DNA from: Desulfobacterales bacterium | Lineage (GTDB): Bacteria; Desulfobacterota; Desulfobacteria; Desulfobacterales; Desulfosalsimonadaceae | Assembly: GCA_018224315.1 (NCBI GenBank) | Contig: JAGTVF010000209.1 | Coordinates: 1-5,905, forward strand | Length of the DNA stretch: 5,905 nucleotides | Direction of reading: 5' to 3' | In this document: positions 1 to 4,737 of the stretch, one piece after another | How the letters are laid out: every line of letters starts with the position of its first letter | Position numbering within the stretch: position 1 is the stretch's first letter | Program-made: the position numbers and the translations under genes | Notes under the pieces: generated by a model | Database searches by the model: none | The model's input: the letters and a program-made list of their open reading frames with translations, nothing else | Told to the model about the DNA's origin: nothing

Positions 1-167
1 AAGCCAACCGCGAAATCAAATCCGCCGCAAAATCCCTTGGCATCTCCTTTCCCGACCCGGTGCTGAGCCTTTTGACCCTCACCGGGGCGGCCATCCCGTT
101 TATCCGGATCTGCGAGCAGGGGCTGGTGGATCTGAAGACCGGCCAAGGCCTTGATCTGTTTGCATAA
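1..167 (+). CDS. Probable adenine deaminase, C-terminal fragment (cut by left window edge)
   Basis: An open frame enters from the left edge (first full codon at base 3) and ends at TAA 165-167, giving 54 residues. The segment DPVLSLLTLTGAAIPFIR followed by EQGLVDL resembles the conserved end of bacterial adenine deaminases (Ade/AdeC), which run roughly 'PF-x-LSFLALPVIP-x-lk-x-TD-x-GLVDV'. That family belongs to the amidohydrolase superfamily and converts adenine to hypoxanthine and ammonia in purine salvage, in the cytosol. The metal-binding residues lie upstream of the window, so activity cannot be judged. The family's usual LALPVIP reads LTGAAIP here, so a divergent member or another C-terminal domain-sharing deaminase is possible. 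The gene converges on the EEP hydrolase with a 23-base gap. Family assignment is from memory of the motif. Confidence 0.62.
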   Translation, partial: ANREIKSAAKSLGISFPDPVLSLLTLTGAAIPFIRICEQGLVDLKTGQGLDLFA

Positions 168-195
168 AACCGGTCCGGCAGCGAACGGTTTTATT
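165..195. terminator. Probable bidirectional intrinsic terminator between convergent genes
   Basis: TAAAACCG (165-172) pairs perfectly with CGGTTTTA (186-193) around a 13-base loop. The plus strand ends in TTTTATT and the minus strand in TTTTATG, so either direction gives a short U-rich tail. The two stem arms contain the TAA stops of both flanking genes (165-167 on plus, 191-193 on minus). The stem is A/T-rich at its base, so strength is uncertain. Confidence 0.55.
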
Positions 196-970
196 CGCCC
201 AGGCGCAAATCGGCCATGTACGGGAAATGATCCGAGGGATAAAACCCGTCTTCCTGGTATTTGATGATCCGGACATGATCCACCAAAAATGCCTTGCTTG
301 CCAGTATCCAGTCGATTCGGCTTTTTTTGGGGATACCGGTAAACCCGTGGCTGGTGAAACTCTCCGGGCCGCAGCCCCCGCCGGACTGCTGCCAGGTATC
401 TTTCAAACCCACACCCGGATCTGTCAGAATCTGATGCACATCCGCGTCCGGCTCCTCGTTGAAATCGCCCATGACCAGCATGGGCAAACGGACGCGTCCG
501 GCCCGGTCCGCAATGATCTTTGCCTGGTGAAACCGGGCCTCTTTGCCGATGTGATCCAGGTGGGTGACAGCCGCACAAATGCTTCGGCCTTCATCTTCCC
601 GGCAGGCAAGATCGGCATAGCTCATCATCCGGGGAAAAGCGCTGTCCCAGTCCTTGCTCATGTAAACATCCGGGGTTGTTGACAACCAGAGATCCCGGCC
701 GCCCGTGATTTCAAACCGGTCTTTGCGCACAAACAGGGTCGGACACTGGGCCTTTTTGTCTTCCTGCCGGCCGGGCATGTGAATCTGGTAGCCCGGCAGG
801 TTGTCTGCCAGATACATGAGCTGATCCCATTTCCCCTCCTGGGTGCCCAGAATGTCCGGGGCATGCTCTTCAATGACCCGCACGACCATGGCCCTTCTGC
901 ACTCCCAGGCATTTTGCCCGTCCCGGTCGTTTTCAAACCGCAAATTAAATGTCATCACCCGCAAATTCAT
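191..970 (-). CDS. Endonuclease/exonuclease/phosphatase (EEP) family metal-dependent hydrolase
   Basis: The product is a cytosolic-looking phosphodiesterase/phosphatase of the EEP (DNase I/exonuclease III/sphingomyelinase-like) superfamily. It is 259 residues from the chosen ATG at 970, or 264 from an in-frame ATG at 985. Numbered from 985, the landmarks are: TFNLRFEN with Asn14; TQE with Glu50; THLDH with His142; MGDFNEEPD with Asp174 and Asn176; SRIDWI with Asp225; and SDHFP with Asp252-His253. These are the expected Mg2+-binding and general acid/base positions, so the enzyme should be active. No signal peptide or membrane segment is visible. I prefer the ATG at 970 because GGGA lies about 6 bases upstream and MNLRVMTFN is the usual family beginning, whereas the ATG at 985 has no clear ribosome site. 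The substrate (nucleic acid, sugar phosphate or phosphoinositide-like ester) cannot be told from sequence. The gene sits 79 bases downstream of the DUF6165 gene on the same strand with no terminator between, so they may be cotranscribed. Confidence 0.9.
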   Translation of the reverse strand: MNLRVMTFNLRFENDRDGQNAWECRRAMVVRVIEEHAPDILGTQEGKWDQLMYLADNLPGYQIHMPGRQEDKKAQCPTLFVRKDRFEITGGRDLWLSTTPDVYMSKDWDSAFPRMMSYADLACREDEGRSICAAVTHLDHIGKEARFHQAKIIADRAGRVRLPMLVMGDFNEEPDADVHQILTDPGVGLKDTWQQSGGGCGPESFTSHGFTGIPKKSRIDWILASKAFLVDHVRIIKYQEDGFYPSDHFPYMADLRLGE

Positions 971-1049
971 CTGATTTCCCGTCATTTTTGGTCCGTTGGA
1001 TTATGCGGCCCTGCATGATGCATAAACCCAAATTGAGGATAAAACCGGA

Positions 1050-1427
1050 TCATTCATAAGACTGGTAACTTTTTTCCTCCACCAGCTCGGAGCCGCAGCC
1101 GAGATTGATTTCCCGCTTGACCGCAGCGCGCTTGTCATTGTTGAAGTAAACGCTTCTGGCCAGCTCGATGAATGCATTATCAAAGGATTTGGCCCGCTCC
1201 TTTTCCCGGATGGCATCCTCGATATCCCACAGCCGGCCGTTGATCTCGTAGAGCTGCAGGTACTGGGGGCTTGTTTCGTCAATACCCGCAGCAGTCATGG
1301 CCGTTTTGAGCAGGGCAAATTCCCTGTTGATATTGCGCAGTTTTTCCGGATCATGGATCCGCTCGGACTTGATGTGGAGAATGGTGGCCTTGTCCACCAG
1401 TTCCCCCACAGAGACATCAACCTTCAT
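1050..1427 (-). CDS. DUF6165-type small conserved protein
   Basis: From the ATG at 1427 the product is 125 residues, soluble and charged, with no membrane segment. It matches what I remember of the DUF6165 family along its whole length: VSVGELVDKATILHIKSERI at the N-terminus, then DPEKLRNINRE, LWDIEDAIREKE, FDNAFIELARSVYFNND, and the end motif KREINLGCGSELVEEKSY. The pattern suggests a mostly helical protein. No catalytic motif is recognised, and I know of no established function. Members often lie among glycosyltransferase and LPS genes, and here the gene is divergent from a GT9 glycosyltransferase and LPS kinase. The start is fixed by an AAAGGAA ribosome site (1433-1439) about 6 bases upstream of 1427; an in-frame GTG at 1445 would add six residues but would place that site inside the coding region. 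Family call is fairly sure; role is unknown. Confidence 0.85.
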   Translation of the reverse strand: MKVDVSVGELVDKATILHIKSERIHDPEKLRNINREFALLKTAMTAAGIDETSPQYLQLYEINGRLWDIEDAIREKERAKSFDNAFIELARSVYFNNDKRAAVKREINLGCGSELVEEKSYQSYE

Positions 1428-1432
1428 TGCTG

Positions 1433-1439
1433 TTCCTTT
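1433..1439 (-). promoter_or_regulatory. Ribosome binding site deciding the DUF6165 start
   Basis: On the minus strand AAAGGAA lies about 6 bases before the ATG at 1427. It supports that start over the in-frame GTG at 1445, which lies upstream of this site. Confidence 0.6.
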
Positions 1440-1489
1440 CCGCACAAACGGTGTATATGGGACAAATCCATTGATTTTTTAACGCAAAC

Positions 1490-1521
1490 CATATAGTGTA
1501 GCCCAATTGATTTCAAGTCAA
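1490..1521 (-). promoter_or_regulatory. Candidate promoter for the DUF6165 gene (weak)
   Basis: Minus-strand TTGACT (1516-1521) is followed after 15 bases by TACACT (1495-1500), or after 17 bases by CACTAT. A shifted alternative pairs TTGAAA (1511-1516) with TATATG (1490-1495), also 15 apart. None has both good hexamers and ideal spacing. The position would give a leader of roughly 55-60 bases. The plus strand carries an overlapping TTGATT (1471-1476)/TATAGT (1492-1497) pair that could serve the divergent glycosyltransferase. Confidence 0.3.
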
Positions 1522-1557
1522 ATTTCATTGAAAACAAGGCGTTGCCCGGAAAACACC

Positions 1558-1571
1558 GGCCGGGCCCGGCC
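1558..1571. repeat. Perfect 14-base GC palindrome upstream of the GT9 gene
   Basis: GGCCGGGCCCGGCC is self-complementary over all 14 bases and is followed on the plus strand by TTTT (1572-1575). It ends 15 bases before the glycosyltransferase ATG, where a ribosome site would be expected. It could be a protein-binding operator, a small terminator-like or attenuator hairpin (5-bp stem, 4-base loop), or chance in GC-rich DNA. Confidence 0.5.
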
Positions 1572-1586
1572 TTTTGACCCTTAAAA

Positions 1587-2642
1587 ATGCTCAAATCCGC
1601 ACCTGAAAAAATCTGCCTGATCCGCACCTCTGCCGTGGGCGACACGGTCCATGCCCTGGCTTTGGCCAACGGACTGAAACAGGGCTTTCCCCATGCGCAC
1701 CTGACATGGGTCCTTCAGACAATTCCCTATGAAATGGTCATGCACCAGCCGTGCGTGGATCAGTTTATCACCTTTGACCGCAAAACCAGGTCCGCAGGCT
1801 GGCGAAAGCTGATTGCAGACCTGCGCAGCCAGCTCTTTGACCTGGCCGTGATCCCGCAGGTCAGCGCCAAGGTGAGCCTGATTTCTCTGTTTACGCCGGC
1901 AAAAATCAAGCTCGGATTTGACTGGCACCGCTCCCGGGAACTGCACTGGCTGGCCACCAGCCATCACATCCCCGGCCGTCCCATGGGCCATGTGCAGGAC
2001 CAGTTTTTCGAATTTCTGGAATACCTGGAGATCCGCAATTTTACAAAAACCTGGGACTTCTGCTTTACCCCGGAGGAACACAGGTGGCAGAAGGCCTATT
2101 TTGACCGCATTGACCAGCCGGCAGCCGGATTTGTCATAGCCACGGCCCACCCGCAAAAGGAATGGGCCCCGGCCTTCTACGCCCGGGTCATGGATACGGT
2201 CAAAGCCCGCCTGGGCCTTGAACCGATAATGATCGGCGGGCCCAGCGCCCGGGAAAAACAGATTGCAGAAGAAATTGCCGCCCATTGCCAATGCCGGCCC
2301 GTCATTGCCCTGGAAAAACCCATCCGCCGCACCATGATGCAGCTTCAGGGCTGCCGTCTTGTGGTGTCCCCGGATACCGGACCTTTGCACATTGCCGTGG
2401 CAATGGGCGTTCCCACCATAGGGCTCTATGGATATTCCAATCCCAGGCGCTGCGGCCCCTATCGATTCCATGACCTTTTGATCGACCACTACAATGATCC
2501 GGGGGCACAACACGCCCCGATTACCCGCAAAACCAAGCCGGGCCGGATGGAAACCATCTCCCCGGAAGAAGTGCTTGAAAAAATTCAATACTGCCTTACA
2601 GCCTACCCGGATTGGCAAAACCGGCCGGAGATGGCCAAATGA
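1587..2642 (+). CDS. Glycosyltransferase family 9 protein (LPS heptosyltransferase-like)
   Basis: A 351-residue GT-B fold glycosyltransferase of the GT9 family, which transfers ADP-activated heptose (or a related sugar) to the LPS inner core at the cytoplasmic face of the inner membrane. The N-terminal acceptor domain begins with KICLIRTSAVGDTVHALAL (residues 8-26), the usual 'R-x-S-x-x-GD-x-x-H-x-LP' signature. The C-terminal donor domain has HPQKEW (188-193), IMIGGPSARE (214-223) and SPDTGPLHIAVAMGVPTIGL (261-280). Asp19, Lys191 and Asp263 fall where E. coli WaaC has catalytic/donor-binding Asp13, Lys192 and Asp261, so the enzyme looks intact. Length is typical. No transmembrane segment is seen, consistent with peripheral membrane association. 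The start is set by the position of the N-terminal signature, but no Shine-Dalgarno is visible. The stop overlaps the downstream kinase start by 4 bases, indicating translational coupling. The exact acceptor (Kdo, heptose I or other core sugar) is not readable, so no waa symbol is given. Confidence 0.9.
   Translation: MLKSAPEKICLIRTSAVGDTVHALALANGLKQGFPHAHLTWVLQTIPYEMVMHQPCVDQFITFDRKTRSAGWRKLIADLRSQLFDLAVIPQVSAKVSLISLFTPAKIKLGFDWHRSRELHWLATSHHIPGRPMGHVQDQFFEFLEYLEIRNFTKTWDFCFTPEEHRWQKAYFDRIDQPAAGFVIATAHPQKEWAPAFYARVMDTVKARLGLEPIMIGGPSAREKQIAEEIAAHCQCRPVIALEKPIRRTMMQLQGCRLVVSPDTGPLHIAVAMGVPTIGLYGYSNPRRCGPYRFHDLLIDHYNDPGAQHAPITRKTKPGRMETISPEEVLEKIQYCLTAYPDWQNRPEMAK
2627..2630 (+). promoter_or_regulatory. 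Ribosome binding site for the LPS kinase inside the GT9 gene
   Basis: GGAG lies 8 bases before the ATG at 2639, within the last codons of the glycosyltransferase. Together with the ATGA overlap it supports coupled translation and the 2639 start. A second ATG follows directly at 2642. Confidence 0.55.
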
Positions 2643-3325
2643 TGACACTCCAGGGGCACCGGGGATATCGGTTCGGATCAGTCCGGGGCCTGACCCGCCC
2701 GCAGATGGACCGTCTGGCAGAGTATTTTCAGATGCCGGCGCAAAACGCCCGGAGCCGCCTCGGGGGCAGAACAGGTGCACAAACAGCGGAGATCAAAGGA
2801 CTGGGCAAGGTGGTCATAAAGACTTACTTCAGAGGCGGGCTGCTGGGCCGGGTCATTGAACAAACCTACCTGGGCATGGGCCCGTGCCGGGGCCGGGCTG
2901 AATTTGAAATGTTAAACCGCAGCCGTGCACTGGGCGTGCACGCACCCACGCCGGTGGCCTTTGCATCCAAAGGGCGTTTTCTGCAAAACACATGGCTGGT
3001 CACCCGTCAGATTGAAAATGCCCGCACCCTTTCAGAACTGGCCATGGCCGATGAAAAAGCCGCAGAGCAGATCCTTCCGGCCGTGGCCGGCCAGGTGCGC
3101 AGACTGATACAAAACCGGATCCTGCACGTGGATCTGCACCCGGGCAACATTTTGGTAAATGACTGCGGCAGGGTTTATATCATTGATTTTGACAAGGCGA
3201 TTCAAACACGGGATGATGCCGCCCGTCTGCAGCAGCGCTATATCCGCAGATGGCAAAGGGCGGTGATCAAGCACGAATTGCCCCTGTCTCTAAACCCGTT
3301 GTTCCGCCACAGCCCCGGGGGATAA
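2639..3325 (+). CDS. Lipopolysaccharide core kinase, Kdo/WaaP (KdkA-like) family
   Basis: A 228-residue protein-kinase-like enzyme that probably phosphorylates Kdo or heptose in the LPS inner core using ATP, in the cytoplasm before core export. Numbered from the ATG at 2639: VVIKTYFRGGLLG (58-70) supplies the probable ATP-binding Lys61 and the RGG segment typical of KdkA; EFEML (88-92) is the helix-C glutamate region; HVDLHPGNILV (163-173) is the catalytic loop with Asp165 and Asn170; IIDFDKA (181-187) is the metal-binding equivalent of DFG with Asp183. All key kinase residues are present, and length suits the family (about 230-250). The start is chosen because ATGA overlaps the stop of the GT9 gene and GGAG (2627-2630) lies 8 bases upstream; an ATG at 2612 lies further inside the upstream gene. 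Kdo kinase versus heptose kinase cannot be separated here. A plus-strand terminator after the gene is not obvious. Confidence 0.88.
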   Translation: MMTLQGHRGYRFGSVRGLTRPQMDRLAEYFQMPAQNARSRLGGRTGAQTAEIKGLGKVVIKTYFRGGLLGRVIEQTYLGMGPCRGRAEFEMLNRSRALGVHAPTPVAFASKGRFLQNTWLVTRQIENARTLSELAMADEKAAEQILPAVAGQVRRLIQNRILHVDLHPGNILVNDCGRVYIIDFDKAIQTRDDAARLQQRYIRRWQRAVIKHELPLSLNPLFRHSPGG

Positions 3326-3348
3326 GAAAGACCTTTTTGGGCTGGCGC

Positions 3349-3392
3349 AAAAAAATGCGGCGCAAACCGTAAGATTACCGGCCTGCGCCGCA
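3349..3392 (-). terminator. Intrinsic terminator of the PxxKW gene
   Basis: Read on the minus strand, TGCGGCGCA (3384-3392) and TGCGCCGCA (3356-3364) form a perfect 9-bp GC-rich stem around a 19-base loop, followed immediately by seven T residues (3349-3355). It begins 27 bases past the TAG stop of the PxxKW gene. On the plus strand no T-run follows the stem, so it is unlikely to end the convergent kinase transcript efficiently. Confidence 0.78.
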
Positions 3393-3418
3393 GGAGGGGA
3401 TCGCTTGTTGAAATGCGG

Positions 3419-3706
3419 CTATTTTTTGCCTGCGCCGCGCTTGGAAGCCTTGATCGGGTTGACCTTGGCCGCCTTGGTATCGGCCCCGGCTTTGGACACG
3501 TGGGTGGCCAGGTTACAGGTGCCGTTTTTCCACTTTTTTTCCGGTTCCGGACACTTGCTGCAATACCAGCCGGATTCATACGATACGGTTCGGCCGCAGC
3601 CGTTGCAGGACTCAACAATCTGATAGCAGGTACCGCCGTTATAAACACAGCCGTCTGCTGTCATAAAACCACATTCCATTCCTTTTCGGGTGGTCTGGCA
3701 AATCAT
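3419..3706 (-). CDS. PxxKW family cysteine-rich protein
   Basis: A 95-residue small protein from the ATG at 3706, with nine cysteines (3, 12, 20, 27, 34, 37, 49, 52, 64). Cys34-x2-Cys37 and Cys49-x2-Cys52 look like a zinc-ribbon or small Fe-S knuckle pair. PEKKW (55-59), just after the second pair, is the 'PxxKW' signature for which a cysteine-rich family found mostly in Desulfobacterota is named. The C-terminal third is lysine-rich and Cys-free (KAAKVNPIKASKRGAGKK), probably disordered and able to bind nucleic acid or an acidic partner. No signal peptide or membrane segment is seen, so a cytosolic location is inferred. I know of no assigned function. The gene is monocistronic, with its own promoter, leader hairpin and terminator. 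AAGGAG 11 bases upstream supports the ATG at 3706; a TTG at 3748 is in frame but lies in the leader hairpin and is rejected. Confidence 0.85.
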   Translation of the reverse strand: MICQTTRKGMECGFMTADGCVYNGGTCYQIVESCNGCGRTVSYESGWYCSKCPEPEKKWKNGTCNLATHVSKAGADTKAAKVNPIKASKRGAGKK

Positions 3707-3717
3707 TTTTCTCTCAA

Positions 3718-3723
3718 CTCCTT
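3718..3723 (-). promoter_or_regulatory. Ribosome binding site deciding the PxxKW start
   Basis: Minus-strand AAGGAG lies 11 bases before the ATG at 3706. The spacing is a little long but the match is strong. It also argues against the upstream in-frame TTG at 3748. Confidence 0.6.
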
Positions 3724-3739
3724 TTCTTACATGAAATAA

Positions 3740-3757
3740 CGGCCCCAAAAGGGGCCG
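3740..3757 (-). promoter_or_regulatory. GC-rich hairpin in the PxxKW leader (possible attenuator)
   Basis: On the minus strand CGGCCCC and GGGGCCG form a perfect 7-bp stem with a TTTT tetraloop, followed by TTATTT. It lies in the untranslated leader, between the predicted transcription start (near 3794) and the ribosome site (3718-3723). It could terminate early, stabilise the 5' end or be a regulator's target; the short, interrupted T-run makes full termination doubtful. Confidence 0.45.
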
Positions 3758-3800
3758 GAAACTTTTCGCACAATTTTATATTTGCCGCAGCAAATTCATA

Positions 3801-3829
3801 CATATAATTGATGAGTTTGTCTTTGTCAA
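3801..3829 (-). promoter_or_regulatory. Strong sigma70-type promoter for the PxxKW gene
   Basis: On the minus strand a perfect -35 TTGACA (3824-3829) is separated by 17 bases from TATATG (3801-3806), which matches 4 of 6 bases of the -10 consensus. Flanking DNA (about 3765-3860) is markedly A/T-rich compared with the genes. Transcription would start near 3794, giving a leader of about 88 bases. Confidence 0.7.
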
Positions 3830-3926
3830 TATTTTTTCAATTGTTTTTTTTGCAAAACCTTCCACGGAAATCCAGGGACGGGGTCAGTTTTTAAAGCAAG
3901 ATTGAGCGTTGACGGTAAAAAATCTT

Positions 3927-4703
3927 TTATTGTTTCTGAATCCGGGCCGCCAGCAGGGCGGCGCCAATGGCGCCGTTTAACTGGGCGTGCGGGGAAACGC
4001 GGATTTCCACGTCCATTCGGTTTTCCAGGGCCCGGACCACGCCCTGGTTGCGGGCCACCCCGCCTGTCATCATCACCGGCGGGGTCACCCCCACCCGCCG
4101 GGCCATGGCCGAAATCCGGGAGGCAACGGATTCATGGATCCCGGCAATCATGTTCTGCCGGCTCTCGCCCCTGGAAATCAGGGAAATGACCTCGGATTCG
4201 GCAAAAACTGTGCAGATGCTGCTGATGGCCGCCGGGGCGTCGGCCTCGGCCGAAAGCCGGCCGAAATCATCGAGATCCGCCTCCAGGGCCCGGGCCATGA
4301 CCTCCAGAAACCGGCCCGTACCTGCGGCGCACTTGTCATTCATGGCAAAATCAACCACCTTGCCGTTGGTATCGATTTTGATCACCTTGCTGTCCTGGCC
4401 GCCCACATCCACCACAAACCGGATCTCCGGATCAATAAAATAGGCCCCCGCTCCATGGCAGGTAATCTCGGTGACGGCCTTGTCGGCAAAATCCACGCTG
4501 TTTCGGCCGTAGCCCGTGGACACAATGACATCAATGTCATCCCGGGCAATACCGGTTTGGCCCAAAAGGGTTTCAAGCACGGCATTTCCGGCTTTTGCCG
4601 CATGATAGCCCGTAAACTGCAGAGAAGTGCCGGCCAGCTTGCCGTCATGGATCAGCGCCGCCTTGGCGGTGATCGAACCAATATCAATGCCTGCGGTAAT
4701 CAT
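3927..4703 (-). CDS. Acyl-CoA dehydratase activase (BcrA/BadF/BzdQ/HgdC-type ATPase)
   Basis: A 258-residue ASKHA-fold ATPase that reductively activates 2-hydroxyacyl-CoA dehydratases or benzoyl-CoA reductases. The homodimer carries one [4Fe-4S] cluster and uses ATP hydrolysis to pass a very low-potential electron to the partner enzyme in the cytosol. The nucleotide-binding motifs are GIDIGSITAKAAL (5-17), STGYGR (62-67), DVGGQDSKVI (99-108) and MTGGVARN (212-219), with GAIGAA (244-249) near the C-terminus. The cluster ligands are Cys125 in NDKCAAGTGRF and Cys164 in CTVFAESEV; both are present, as in HgdC. Length is typical (255-275). The gene follows the dehydratase-type subunit after 34 bases on the same strand, so they form an operon. 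The ribosome site is weak (GGCGGAAA, about 6-8 bases upstream), possibly lowering expression relative to the enzyme subunit, which fits a catalytic activator. The oxygen-sensitive chemistry implies an anaerobe. No clear terminator follows the stop. Confidence 0.93.
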   Translation of the reverse strand: MITAGIDIGSITAKAALIHDGKLAGTSLQFTGYHAAKAGNAVLETLLGQTGIARDDIDVIVSTGYGRNSVDFADKAVTEITCHGAGAYFIDPEIRFVVDVGGQDSKVIKIDTNGKVVDFAMNDKCAAGTGRFLEVMARALEADLDDFGRLSAEADAPAAISSICTVFAESEVISLISRGESRQNMIAGIHESVASRISAMARRVGVTPPVMMTGGVARNQGVVRALENRMDVEIRVSPHAQLNGAIGAALLAARIQKQ

Positions 4704-4737
4704 ACTGTTTTCCGCCCTTTTACAATCTGTATTGAAT

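Noticed and set aside
1012..1022. TGCATGATGCA short palindrome between the DUF6165 and EEP genes
   Set aside because: Only a 5-bp arm around a single base, with no T-run, so it cannot act as an intrinsic terminator. Such short palindromes are common by chance.
1581..2780. Long open frame (399 codons) on the minus strand
   Set aside because: It lies antisense to the GT9 gene and the start of the kinase, both of which have clear family motifs. Its translation is rich in Gly, His, Phe and Arg with no recognisable domain, typical of a shadow frame in GC-rich DNA.
3707..3748. Longer start (TTG at 3748) for the PxxKW protein
   Set aside because: The TTG sits inside the leader hairpin, has no ribosome site of its own, and would place the strong AAGGAG inside the coding region. 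The ATG at 3706 begins the conserved cysteine region.
3899..3926. Inverted repeat AAGATT...AATCTT just after the activase stop, as a terminator
   Set aside because: The stem is only 6 bp and almost all A/T, with no continuous T-run after the second arm on the minus strand. It is too weak to call.
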